From Parapristionchus giblindavisi (taxonomy: Eukaryota; Nematoda; Chromadorea; Rhabditida; Diplogasteridae), in assembly GCA_943737045.1 (NCBI GenBank), contig CALSFV010000052.1, positions 496,001 to 560,000 of the forward strand: DNA of 64,000 nucleotides, read 5' to 3'. The translations under genes and the position numbers were made by a program. Below, in pieces: positions 24,301 through 35,589 of this stretch. Every line of letters starts with the position of its first letter. The first letter of the stretch is position 1. The notes beneath the pieces are model-generated. The model searched no databases. It worked only from the letters and a program-made list of their open reading frames with translations, and was not told the origin of the DNA.

Positions 24301-25474
24301 TATCGATTGATTTAAAAGCAACTTGATTAGTAATAAAAAGTGATACCTTCTTCATGATCTTGTTACCGTAGCTGCGGAATTCGATATCCTTGAGGCGGAG
24401 TCTGTAAACCACACAATCAGCTAGGAGCAAAACGAATCATCTGAGGCATATTTCAATCCCGAGATGATATTTTTCCGAAATACAAACGAAAGAACGGAAT
24501 CAGACTTATTCAATCACCACATATAGTTTTTCAATGACCAGAGATATGATTATAAAAAGACTTGACAGACCACAATTTCAGAATACACAGTAAAAATACG
24601 CAAGGATTAGCAAAATTATAGATGCAACTGACTGATTCTTGGCAAAGTGAAGAGTTCGTCCGGGTACGGAAGTGAACTGACAGACGGCCATCACACGGAA
24701 CTCCTCCCTGCGAAGATAGGAACGAACGAGATCAGCCAGAGCAATTTCGTAGTCGGAATACTGAAAGACGGAGAGTTTTATTGATTAGATCAGCTATGTG
24801 GATTACTGGGCAATCCGAACCATATGATTTGCATGCACAAGGGCATAGGACTTATTTTTACTCCTATAGTGCCGTGATAACTAGTTCTCGTATTAAAAGT
24901 TAAAGTGACAAATCAAGATAATTTGAAACTCTTCGCTCTGGCGATACTCTCTAGCTTTCTCTGTCATGAGTATTGTCATAGCGTAGAGTAAAATTAGCTT
25001 GGAGTGTGCCGTTGACAGCTGTTAACAGTTAACAGCTACAAGCCTATACAGAATAAGTGTAGAAAAAGCTAACCGATTGATCGTAGGCGATATTTTGATG
25101 ATGTTTCTGTAGAGGAGGAATACATTGTTTGATGGTCTTGGGCATAACGGGGCTCACGGCAGCCTAAATTGTAATGAAGATATTGTTTTAAAATGTAAAT
25201 AACGAAGGTCTTATTTCAATAATCAGTAAAATCATTTTCGTGATTTTGATGAGGTTCTCATGCACATCCACAATTCACAGTATATCAAAGCTACGGACAA
25301 GTAGCACAATACTATGAAAAGATTTGAACAAGTTCAAAAACGAACAAATACCTCAAAGAGTCGCCGCTTATAGTGGCGAGGTTTCGGACGGGGGTATTTC
25401 GATGAAACAGCCCTCGCGGAGAGGAAAACCGCCTCTCGCCCAGCGAGGCTCGCTAGTGCGGAGTGAGCGAGCAT
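21333..25474 (-). CDS. mrpl-10: mitochondrial large-subunit ribosomal protein uL10m (MRPL10)
   Basis: Stalk-base protein of the mitochondrial large ribosomal subunit, about 247 residues. Exons: 25474-25352, 25163-25074, 24760-24633, 24401-24347, 23578-23443, 22896-22769, 21416-21333; all phases agree. The first 40 residues are Arg-rich with no acidic patch after residue 14 (LSARAVSSKYPRPKPRHYKR), fitting a mitochondrial presequence. The middle matches MRPL10 features: REEFRVMAVCQ (small strand before the helix), a basic LRLKDIEFRSYGNKIMKK, then the conserved SPIFVGNNAILLG block, then SLDCLYGQTAQILDQQL near the end. ATG follows TTTTTCAG directly. Introns hold a 25-bp tandem repeat, two transposon copies and a large foldback. 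The assignment rests on remembered family motifs; an L10-like cytosolic P0 is unlikely because the protein is short. Confidence 0.85.
21448..22640. repeat. large foldback in mrpl-10 intron 6
   Basis: Arms of about 375-400 bp (21448-21850 and 22221-22640) surround a spacer of about 370 bp. Both arms carry the same open frame (FEINLLGKGAKSLCGHPLKR) on opposite strands, expected from the palindrome and not evidence of a gene. It fills most of the 1.35-kb last intron. Confidence 0.85.
23592..24053. repeat. 25-bp tandem repeat, about 18 copies
   Basis: Unit GATTACGGTAGATATTTCGG plus TTAAA, nearly identical from about 23625 to 24040, with variants at both edges (CTTACAG in place of TTTCGG). It sits in mrpl-10 intron 4 directly beside an hAT MITE insertion. 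High identity implies recent expansion. Confidence 0.95.
24062..24233. mobile_element. hAT MITE, 172 bp, with 8-bp target duplication
   Basis: Ends CATACATTGCCATACCCTCG and, inverted, CATACATTTTCGGTACCCTC. The exact 8-bp repeat CTTACAGT flanks it (24054-24061 and 24234-24241). The target is the edge of the 25-bp tandem repeat. Confidence 0.92.
24895..25012. mobile_element. palindromic MITE family M1, copy 2
   Basis: Shows TTTGAAACTCTTCGCTCTGG, CTCTCTAGCTTTCTCTGTC and the inverted end AAATTAGCTTGGAGTGTGCC. In mrpl-10 intron 2. Confidence 0.72.
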
Positions 25475-25698
25475 CTGAAAAACAAATTTACATTACAAAA
25501 CACAGTAAATTCGTTATAATTAATAGATTTTAAAAATTTGTATGGACACGAATTATGGTGTAATAGAGTGCGGAAAAGCAGACTCTATATCGGGAAAGTC
25601 AGAACGCAGTAACGCACATCTTATACACCACCATAGCCTCCGTTTTGTTGCGATTTTCGTATTTCAGTTTTAAATATTGTATTGTCGGTTTTTCAGTC
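25475..25698. promoter_or_regulatory. divergent promoter region of mrpl-10 and cyn-4
   Basis: Only 224 bp separate the two start codons, so both promoters must lie here or overlap the first exons. Putative trans-splice acceptors TTTTTCAG sit immediately before each ATG (ending at 25475 on the minus strand and 25696 on the plus strand). No TATA box is obvious, as usual for housekeeping genes. Confidence 0.6.
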
Positions 25699-28600
25699 AT
25701 GGGAAAGAAGCAACATCAAAGCGACAAACTCTATCTTACCGCTACGGAGTGGAAGAATATCGGAGGACACAAAGATGGTCAGTTATCTCTAATTATTTTG
25801 TTATTTGTTAATGTTTTGTCTTTCATTAAGCATATTTATGGTCGATTCCCGTTGCTCTAAGTTATTATAGAAGTTAATGGTTATTGACCCGAGTTCGATA
25901 TATTCATTGGGAACGTTTCAGACACTGGCACACGTCTCAAACGTGCCGAATTCAAGCGATTGCCCTTCTCTCATTGCTCGCTATCACTGTTGCCATTCGA
26001 GGATCCAGTCGCCGCACCCACTGGTGAAATCTTCGATCTAACGTGAGCTTATGAACCCGTTATCATTGTTGGAATTATGAAATATCGATTGAATTCCAGT
26101 CACATCGTTCCGTACTTGAAGAAATATGGAGTCAATCCATGCACAGGACAAAAGATGACTTCCAAGGATCTCATTCCACTCAGACTAAATAAGGATGAAA
26201 AGGGTAAACCTTTATATCTATTGATATTCGTGAATTATCGATTGAGTTTAGTATGTTATCGATTAATTCAGGTAACTTCCGTTGCCCGGTCACCTTCCGC
26301 GTTTTCACTCCCCAGTCACACGTCGTTTGCATCCGACAGACAGGTTAGATTTATTAAGATTCTAAATAAATCTTACTCTTCTGACTATTAATTTTCATAG
26401 TTCTCCTATCTCTGTCATGGCTATGCTTGATTAGTTGTTACATAGTATTGTTCCAAAACAGTATACGATATCGACTATTTGTTTATGGTTACTGTATTTA
26501 TTATGGTATTGATTTTTTTCCTATTGATTATTTAATTCCAGGTAACGTGTACGCCTATGAGTCCGTGTATGAGCTCAATCTGAAGAGAAACCATCTCAAG
26601 GTATGTGTAATGAATATTATTGATTACGTGCAATCAATAATTTGTCGTTTACAATATACTATACGTTACTGTTTGATTAATGATTATATTCTATCCTATT
26701 CCTTTCAGGACCTTCTCACAGATGAGCCCTTTACTCGTGCTGATATTATCGATCTCCAGGTACGGTAGTAATTGATATCAGAGAAATATCGATTGATTTT
26801 GTCAGAATCCTGCAAATCTCGATAAGTTCAACATGGAGAAGTTCCATCATGTCAAGCTCGATCTCAAGACGAAGGTTGGTTAATCGTTCGAATCTTTCCT
26901 AGGTTCCCCAGGCATATTATCGATTAATATATTGGGAATAGTGTACAAGAGATGTAATTGGATTACGGAAATATCTATATATGATGAATACTGTGTAGTA
27001 TCGACAGTAAATAAATCAATAAATCGATATTTGTGCAGGAACAAATCGAGGCTGAGAAGAAGGCGATGAAGAATCCGTCATTCTTCATTAGAAAGATGAA
27101 TAATGAGACAAAGAATACACTGGAGACACTCAAGAAGGATTATGTCGCTCCTAATGTTTGTCTTATGCTCTTTATTCGTCTGCCTTATCAAAACAATGCG
27201 ACTACGGTCGTTGATGTATGATCTTTAAAACCGAGCTAATTTGATTCTCCGCTCTGGCCATACTCTCTCGTACAGAACGAAAACGAGAGTGCATTAGCAG
27301 AGAGTTTCACATTAGCTCGTAGTGTGTCGTAATTCCTATGCAAATCGTATTAATTAAAAATTTATTTATTTTCTCTTGCAGTGGGACAAGGAGGCCGAGG
27401 TGACTGCTGATTCAATCAATGCTGCGCCTTACAGTCAGGGACAGGTGAGCTATTGATTTTTTTTTTGCTGTCCAGGCTACTGTATCCATCATTCACAACA
27501 GAAGATGTGCAAGAACTTTTAAAAATAATGCTGCGTTCGAATAAGTAAAGGCTTCACGTTTTTTTCCTTCGATTATTTTGGTCGATCAATAATCATATTT
27601 TCTAGGTATCCATGGGTTTCACATCCACTGCCATGGATCCAATCACGCAACAGAAGGCTGCTGTTTTGAGTGATGATGTAGTACGGTAAGTGGAGATTAC
27701 TGTAGTTATCGTTGGAACATTTTTTTATTATTATGATTTAATAAAAAAATTGATATGACAAAGCTGTTGGAGCAAGAGTGGTTCATACATTTTCGGTACC
27801 CTCGCCGTCAATATTTATATAGTGGGTCAATTCTCGAAATAGGGTGGGTTGATTCACAAAATTCGTTATTTTCGCTTAAAAATCGCCATTTTTTGCTTCC
27901 TTTTTTTATCAAGTGGCCTAAAATGGACCTTATATAGTGGGTCAATCCTCGCACTGCGAGGGTATGGCAATGTATGGAGTGGTTCCATGCGTGGGCAACC
28001 GGAAAAATCCGAGGCCGTATGCATAAACATTGGCAATACGTTCAAACATGACGTCACAACCGTATCCGAGGCGTTTGCCAAAAATCCGACGCCTATACTT
28101 GTGTTTGTGAAAGGTTTTGTATAAGTGTTTGTGGCAGCGGTGCTGCGCATTTGGTGGTGAATTAGTAAAAGTCGGATATTACGGTAACGAGTGTTCATTG
28201 GAAGCAGATATTGATTGATTTCCCCTCACATTTGCAGATACGGTAGAGTGAAGAAGAATGGCTACGTGCGAATCATCACGAATCACGGATCGATTAATCT
28301 CGAGTTGTACTGTAAGGTGAGAGGGAATATCGATTTTTCATCTTTATTGTTATGTGCATAACGTTCTATTACGCGTGTTATATCGCATTAATTACATTTA
28401 GATAATGATCCATTATTTTAATTAATGATGAAACACCGATTCACCGGCTACGCGCCGATTTTGATTTTACAAGCCATGAGCGGTTTTGATGTAAAACAAA
28501 CCCTTTATTATGAAATGTATGGTCATAAAAGGAGTACGATAAATTGATTAATTTCGAAAGATCAAAGATCAATGGTTCAGGTTGCTCCGAAAGCGTGCGA

Positions 28601-31600
28601 GAACTTCATCACCCATTGCCGCACAGGATACTACAACAACTCACCCATCCATAGGATCGTCAAGAACTTTATGGTATGATATCTATTTAGAAATGAAATA
28701 AAGATAAAAGCCATCAACAATGCCTTTGTCTGAATTGCTATGATTATTTTTTAAATGAATTTTATTTGTGTTTTTTTTAGTTAGTGATAGGTTAGTTACC
28801 TCCAAGATTAAATCTCTTGCCAAAACCTCACGTTCACACATACGCGGTACAAGCGAATAGTGCAAAATTGCGTTCGCTTCCACCCATTTTTATGGTTTTC
28901 CTGTTAGATCGTTTGGTTTAGATCGATTATTGCATTTATATTTAATTTAATTAACTTGTAATTTAATTTCAGATGCAAGGAGGAGATCCGACTGGCACAG
29001 GCAAAGGAGGCGAATCGATTTGGAAGAAACCCTTTGAGGTTGGTTTTTTGTGTTCTGCGTTGCGTTATGACAAGCAAGGGAACCCCATTCTTGCTCGTTT
29101 CCTGCATTATTGATTTCAAACATGGCACGGGTAGGTGGAGCTCGATTCTACACGGGGCATAATAATAATAATTTATCTACACTCAAGGTGCGATAGCGTA
29201 TGAAATGAAATAATTGCGATTTGAGAGTGAAATGGGATATTGATTCTCCATGCGATCAGTGTTTTAATGGTTGAGATAGGTCAATGACAACATTCGAGCT
29301 GAAAAAATACAAAAACGAGAAAAATCAATAAACCTTTTATTGATCCTTATCCTACCGTATGCAGGATGAATTCGGTCCGGGACTCTCGCACGACGCGAGA
29401 GGAGTGCTGGCGATGGCGAACAAGGGATCGAATACGAACAACAGTCAATTGTAAGTGTTATTTTTATTATGAAAATATTACTATTAACATAATTTTTCCA
29501 ATTACATTGGGAAATTGGGGGAACAAGAGAGGTTTCTTCTCTCCTCTTCTCAAGTTTGCGTTAAGCGTACATTGGCTGTCCTCATTGTCTGTAAAATCAT
29601 GATAACAAGCCCAATCTCGTTCCATATAAAGGAATTATGGAAAAAATAATGATTGGGACATGTGAGAGACAATATTTCTATAATTTATGTTCTAGACTTC
29701 AGGTTACTTTTAATGCAGTTGACTGAATAGTGTATATCTTTTTTTTAAACGTTAATTAATATTACAAAAAAATATGATTGATCAATGAGAAATTGTGTGG
29801 ATTGTGGACCAGGTGGTTTTATGTGTCGAGATATAGCCAAGATGTGGTGGGTACCGAGGCACACGATGGTTCTTGAATCCAGGCAATATAGTAGTACTAA
29901 TCATAGCGGATACTGAATTCATTTAAGGTTTTGCGTTATGCACTATCTCACTGATAGAAACAAAAAAAAACAGAGTGAAATAAAATTAAATAAATAATTT
30001 ATTATTTAAAGTTTCATCACCTTCCGTCCGTGCAAGTATCTCGACAAGAAGCACACGATCTTTGGTCGAGTCGTCGGAGGAATGGACACCCTTGGATCCA
30101 TTGAGAAGGTTGATCTTTGAACTTTGGTCTCTGATCTTTAGTCTTTGATCTTTGAACTTTGATCTTTGGTTTGAATGATTATTGTCAATACAGGAGGAAA
30201 CCGAATCGGGCTCTGATCGGCCGGTGAATGCTGTGACGTTCATGCGAGCAGAGGTACGGTTTAAAATATTTTTTAACTGTTTATTTAAAATATTGATTGA
30301 TTTATGCGTATTTTTCTCTGATTTTGTCAATTTGAGAAGCGTTTTTGACTATTGCCTTTTATTGCCCAGCTAATAATAACAATAATAATAATAAATTTTG
30401 AAATTATGAATTGTTTAAAAAGAACATCCATTGTAGGTGTTCGTCGATCCATTCGAGGAGGCACAAGCGGAGGTGGATAAGGAGAGAGAGGAGATGAATG
30501 CTGGTAAGTCATCCAGACTTGTAGATTAGTCACTTGACTTAGCAAATTGACTTATGACTTAGTGGTTTGACTAAACGACTTAATCGTTTGGGATTTGTGT
30601 CTTATCTTAATTTACTCATATCTCTGCTTCTTATTTCAATTGTACATCATACTAGATTAACTTTTTGCAGGTTCGCGCAAGAAGGAGGATGAGGAGCGGC
30701 GGAAGGAGGCAGCCAAGCCTAAGGTATTGATTAATTGATTGATTGGTTTATTGATTGATCCGTTGATCTGAAGATCTATCTATTCGAGTGAATCAATGAC
30801 ATCCTGTAAATAGCAACATGTGTTGTGTGTTTTGACGCGATCTCCACACACTCTGACGCATCTTGCAGGCATATGACGTCATATTACTAGAGGATAGAGT
30901 AGATAGTAACCAGTAGTAGTAGGAGATGACGTCTTACAACTCTCTGATGTCAAAATTACTCGGAAGTAGACTTAGAATGTAGAGTAGAGGTGATCGTATG
31001 TTGATCACTCAATGCACCGAGCATGAGTACAACCCGCAGTTTTTGGTTTCGATCGCGTCATATAGGACTCTCTGAACAATAAATTGTGGCAAACTTGTTC
31101 TTTTTGCTAGTGTGTGACAACGACTATCGATTGACCAATTTATCGGAGAAGTATGTTGTCAGACATCAAAAAGTATAACGATTGTTGTCAATGCAATAAA
31201 TAAATAAATATGGTAACAATTAGTGACTATTTTGTAGGCAGACAACAAAAATAGTAAATTTTGCAGTCAACGAATCTAGTGACAACAAAACATGGAAATA
31301 ATCTTGTCTGACAACAAAAATGTGGAAAATGTTGACCAAAAAATGAATATGGTTTGGCAACAAAATGGCCAGAGTTTGTTGTCTGACAGCAAAAAGAGCT
31401 CATTTTGTGACCAACATGCATTCCCGAGAAAAGAGTCGAATTTGCTGTCCGACAACAAATTCTACTTGCTATTTCGATAAATATTGAGTGGATGCATAGA
31501 TTATCCTATCCTACGACACCTTCCCTATGATCTACAACAAGAACGAGGAAATTAGTACAATACATGGACGAATACAATGATTATGATAATTAGTGATGAA

Positions 31601-33300
31601 TCCAATCGAATATAATCGATAAATACGACAATAAATCGATGCTACCTCTTCTCCGATCGCCCGCGCCTTTGCATCGATACGTCTGAACGTCTTCTCGCAT
31701 GTCTGAACGCTCAAAATTAATTAACGATGAAATATTCGAACTGAACTCCGAATTATGACGCAAAACACCAACATAACAGTACAGGAGGTAAGTAAGGCGA
31801 TGTACATTGATTCCCAAGTGAAAACACAGCACAGATTTAAACAAAATAATCAAATAACAAGAATAAAACTAAATTCGAATTAATTCTACGCAGAGCCGGA
31901 ACAGGAGCCGTTGTTTAGGGAAGATATTATTTTCCCCCAAATAACGGCTCCTATTCCGGCTCTGAACGTAGAATAAATTCGAATTTAGTTTAATTCTTGT
32001 TATTTGATTATTTTTTTAAATCTGTGCTGTGTTTTCACTTGGGAATCAATGTACATCGCCTTACTTACCTCCTGTACTGTTATGTTGGTGTTTTGCGTCA
32101 TAATTCGGAGTTCAGTTCGAATATTTCATCGTTAATTAATTTTGAGCGTTCAGACATGCGAGAAGACGTTCAGACGTATCGATGCAAAGGCGCGGGCGGT
32201 CGCAGAAGAGGTAGCATCGATTTATTGTCGTATTTATCGATTATATTCGATTGGATTCATCACTCATTGCCATAATCATTGTATTCGTCCATGTATTGTA
32301 CTAATTTCCTCGTTCTTGTTGTAGTTCATAGAGAAGATGTCGTAGGATAAGAAAATCTATGTAATCATTCAATATTTATTGAAATATCAAGAAGAATTTG
32401 TTGTCGGACAGCAAATTCGAGTCTTTTTCTCGGGAATGCAAGTTGGTCACAAAATGAGCTCATTTTGCTGTCAGACAACAAACTCTGTCCATTTTGTTGC
32501 CATATTCTTTTTTGGTCGACATTTTCTACAATTTTTGTTGTCAGACAAGATTGTTTCCATGTTTTGTTGTCACTAGATTCATTTAGGCTGACTGACTGCA
32601 AAATTTACCTTTTTTATTGTCTGACTACAGATCAAGACTTTTCTGTAGTCATCTCACTGCTCTTCTACGTTTGACTAATTTCACCCTTTGTTTTGTTGTC
32701 TGTCTACAAAATTGTCACCAATTGTTACCACATTTATTTATGACAACAATCTTTATACTTTCTGATGTCTGACAACAAACTTCTCCGATAAAGTTGTCAA
32801 TCTTTGTCACACACATGCAAAAAGTACAAGTTTGCCACAATTTATTGTTCAGAGAGTCCTATATCTAGTCTATGTCAGCGAAGAGAGCTAATTCCGTTGA
32901 AATGATACTGGCGATCATTACTATGCTACCAAAACTGTAAGCTCTGATCGTACCTTGATCGCATTCTTGTTAGGATCAGAGCAGAGAGAATTCAGTTTGA
33001 TGGTGTTCCTTTAAAAGATATTGGAATGTGCTAATATGAAAGCGTTTTGTAATCAGTTTCCTCCTCTGCAGGCATTCGGCACCGGCATCGGCAAGTACAT
33101 CAACCCGCAGCTGAAACGGCAACAGGTTCGTCAAAGATCAAAGATCAATATTTTGATCGATACCGTACCCAAACGTTTCCCCGATTCAGGCTGACCCGGT
33201 GGGACCATCTTCAGTGAACGCCCCAGGACCGGCTACATTTACATCTTCAAAGAAGCCGAAGTTGGTCCGAAGTGGTTTGTCTGACTTTTCGAGCTGGTGA
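25699..33300 (+). CDS. cyn-4: U-box cyclophilin (PPIL2 / CYN-4 type)
   Basis: Spliceosome-associated nuclear cyclophilin with a U-box, 526 residues versus about 520 in animal PPIL2. Exons: 25699-25777, 25922-26042, 26100-26203, 26272-26343, 26542-26600, 26709-26759, 26806-26874, 27039-27155, 27382-27444, 27606-27685, 28238-28316, 28581-28673, 28973-29038, 29365-29450, 30012-30108, 30194-30253, 30437-30503, 30671-30723, 33073-33126, 33190-33300; all in phase. The U-box region (about 70-150) contains VNPCTGQKM and [15 protein letters not shown]. The cyclophilin domain (about 272-430) contains [35 protein letters not shown] and [14 protein letters not shown], keeping the catalytic Arg, Phe and Gln. 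The Trp of cyclophilin A is Tyr here, as in PPIL2. The C-terminus has [12 protein letters not shown], a PPIL2 signature. The start follows TTTTTCAG by 2 nt. Confidence 0.96.
27226..27335. mobile_element. palindromic MITE family M1, copy 3
   Basis: ACCGAGCTAATTTGATTCTC, TCTGGCCATACTCTCTCG and the inverse GAGAGTTTCACATTAGCTCG are present. In cyn-4 intron 8. Confidence 0.72.
27784..27976. mobile_element. hAT MITE, 193 bp, with 8-bp target duplication
   Basis: Inverted orientation relative to the 24062 copy. Starts CATACATTTTCGGTACCCTC and ends GAGGGTATGGCAATGTATG. The 8-bp repeat GAGTGGTT flanks it exactly (27776-27783 and 27977-27984). In cyn-4 intron 10. Confidence 0.92.
31061..32873. repeat. 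1.8-kb foldback in cyn-4 intron 18
   Basis: Outer ends ATATAGGACTCTCTGAAC and its exact inverse; arms of about 850-900 bp meet at a GC-richer centre near 31878-31980, which is itself a small inverted repeat (AGAGCCGGAA and inverse). The outer thirds of the arms carry many short TTGTTGTCTGACAACAA-like words. A frame of about 87 codons is open on opposite strands of the two arms; this follows from symmetry. It separates exon 18 from exon 19. Confidence 0.9.
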
Positions 33301-33343
33301 TCTACCCTAATTGATGGTTATCATTTCATGTTTATTGATTGAT

Positions 33344-33975
33344 TGTTCTTCAGAATCGATTAGTTTTTGGTACAGATCTCCAATCACATACATATTGTCT
33401 AATGATTTGTTGTATAAATTCGAACACGTTGTATGGGAAGCAAACATGTTGATTGATTAATTATATTATACGTACAGTAGTTTGACCATGAAGGGTATTG
33501 AATGATTCATACTATTTTATATACCGTAGTCATAGGAGTATTGATTGATTAATTCTATTTTGTCTACCGTATTCTGGTGGTTTTGATTGATTCAAACTAT
33601 TGTATGTACCGTATTCCGTGTGTGGGGGCATACGGAAAAACTGTATGACAGACTGCACATAACTATGTGAATCTCTCCTGCTAAGGATTGGCGACAAGCA
33701 CGGGGTACGGAATCTGTATCTTGTTTATGGTGGGATGAATGTCTAATCACTAATCAATGATTGTGAGAGTGTCTGAAAGGGAGGAAGAGGAATGTCAGAG
33801 AGTCTCTCTTGAATTTCAAATGTGGTCTCTCTAGGTTGAGAAAACATCGTGGATTGGGTGCTATTGATTGAGTGTTCTTCAGAACCGATTAGTCTTTGGC
33901 ACAGATCTCCAATCACATATTGTCTAATGATTTGTTGTATAAATTGAATGGTTAGCAAACATGTTGATTGATTGA
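33344..33975. repeat. duplicated segment downstream of cyn-4
   Basis: About 33344-33462 (AGATCTCCAATCACATA, TGATTTGTTGTATAAATT, AAACATGTTGATTGATT) is repeated with small changes at about 33870-33975. The first copy starts about 44 bp after the stop codon, so the repeat may include the cyn-4 3' UTR. The intervening 33690-33860 also resembles 57160-57330. Confidence 0.7.
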
Positions 33976-34059
33976 TACAATTACATAAGGAGGAGTACCA
34001 CCAAAGTGAAAGAAAATTAGATTGCGGATTTATTCCATTTTAATAACACAGAAATTGCC

Positions 34060-34692
34060 TGTCGGAAAATCGGAATTTGAATGACCTTATTCGCGATCGC
34101 GAATTCAAATATCGAGTTTCCGTTTTCGAGTTTCCGAGTGTTTTTTTAAAAGAATGGAAGCTCGTGTTTCCATTTTTTACGGGTTACGATTACGGTATTT
34201 CGGGTTACCGTATCCATAAAAATAAAAGTTGCACTGTTGGTATAATGGCAAATAGTATTGGGCCTCGGATCATGAATTTTTCGACATCAGCCATTATCAA
34301 CCATGAACCCCTGGTCATGGTTGAAAATCATGGGTCGACTGAAAAAAATCTGTTCGCGACTTTTGGCTACAGTAGCCCTATACCGTACACTCCTACTGAT
34401 AACTATGGTACAACTTTGGTTGCCACACACCACCTCCCAACCGATTTATGGTCCGTTGCGGAATCGATCGTTGGCGAATCGATCACCCCCTTTTTATCAC
34501 CTCTCCCTTACCCTATACTGGTATTAGAGATGATCGTAGAAATAGAATTCCGTAAATCGACAACGGAATCATTCCCTTATAGATAAGAAACTTGTGTGTG
34601 GATGTATGTGCCAGGGCGATAGGTATAAGGTGAAGACATAAACAACGACTATCGTTTAACACTTCTCTAAAACGAAATCACAACATTATAGC
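34060..34692. repeat. single-arm relative of the 633-1310 foldback
   Basis: From about 34177 to 34496 the sequence matches one arm of the foldback at 633-1310, including TTACCGTATCCATAAAAATA, CACTCCTACTGATAAC and CCTCCCAACCGATTTATG. No second arm is present nearby. The rest of the interval shows no gene. Confidence 0.75.
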
Positions 34693-35581
34693 CAGGGCTG
34701 GGACAAAAAATTATTTCGACCAAAAATTTTTTGTTTGGGTCTAACAAAAAAAAATTCTCCCCAAACAAAAAAAACCAAAAAAAAACAAAAAAATCAATAA
34801 AATTATTATTTCCCACTTTTCCGAGAATATTTTAACTTTGTTTCGTGTTGGTCTTCCTTTAAATAATTGATTGAGAGTCAAAATTCTTAAAATTAACAAC
34901 TAAATCAAACTTAGAATCTAAATTCGCTATCGATTCGTTATCGGCATCATTTTATTGATTGGTCAAAGAAGGGAAATCTCTAAATTTTGGGTGCGCTATT
35001 ATCATGAAGAACGTGGGGCCAATTATGTGACATTCTGTTCTCTATTAGATTCGAGAGGCGAAAGCGCATCCCGTGTATAGCTCAGTTGTTGGTAGTCAGC
35101 GCTTGTAACCGCGCCACGCGGGTTCGATTACCGTTTACAATTTTCTATATATTGATCTTTCAAATTCGAAAAGGCGGGTTGTCCCTGACATTTCCTTGGC
35201 GCAACAACGAACTTTCAGCTCGGACTACGGTATTCCGGGGCATCCATAATTTGAGATAATATTGCTTTTGTATTCAGGTAGGTGTCATCTATAGCCCGGA
35301 TTGACAAGTATAGCCACTCGAGAAAAAAACTCCCCTTCTTTAACATTATTCCGTAATATTACACTCACCAATATGGTCTTACGGTGAAAATGAACAACAA
35401 AACTGATCATAAACTAACTTTTCAAGCAAATTTGTGTTAATTTTCTATATCCGTATTTTTTTTGTTATTTTATGGTTTTTGCAGAAAAACCGAACAAAAA
35501 AATACCAAACAAAAAATTCTCAAAAACCCAAAAAAAACCAAAAAAACAAAAAAAAATAACAAACAAAAAATCCCAGCCCTG
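34693..35581. mobile_element. complete non-autonomous hAT element, 889 bp
   Basis: Terminal inverted repeats CAGGGCTGGGA (left) and TCCCAGCCCTG (right) are flanked by the exact 8-bp duplication ATTATAGC (34685-34692 and 35582-35589). CAGGG-type ends and 8-bp duplications are hallmarks of hAT transposons. Next to the ends are A-rich and T-rich runs (AACAAAAAA). No transposase open frame is present. A tRNA-like sequence is embedded at 35072-35140. Confidence 0.92.
35072..35140 (+). pseudogene. tRNA-like sequence, resembles tRNA-Thr(UGU)
   Basis: GTATAGCTCAGTTG (A-box) and GCGGGTTCGATTACC (B-box) are at tRNA spacing, and CTTGTAA could be an anticodon loop reading UGU. The acceptor stem pairs only partly (TGTA with TACA), and the anticodon stem is poor, so a functional tRNA is unlikely. 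It lies inside the hAT element, so it is probably a captured tRNA or SINE fragment. Confidence 0.55.
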
Positions 35582-35589
35582 ATTATAGC

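Noticed and set aside
31590..32275. Near-identical 87- and 92-codon frames on opposite strands
   Set aside because: They lie in the two arms of one palindrome; no splice context, no recognisable domain.
35072..35140. Functional tRNA-Thr gene
   Set aside because: A- and B-boxes are good but the acceptor and anticodon stems pair poorly, and it sits inside a hAT element.
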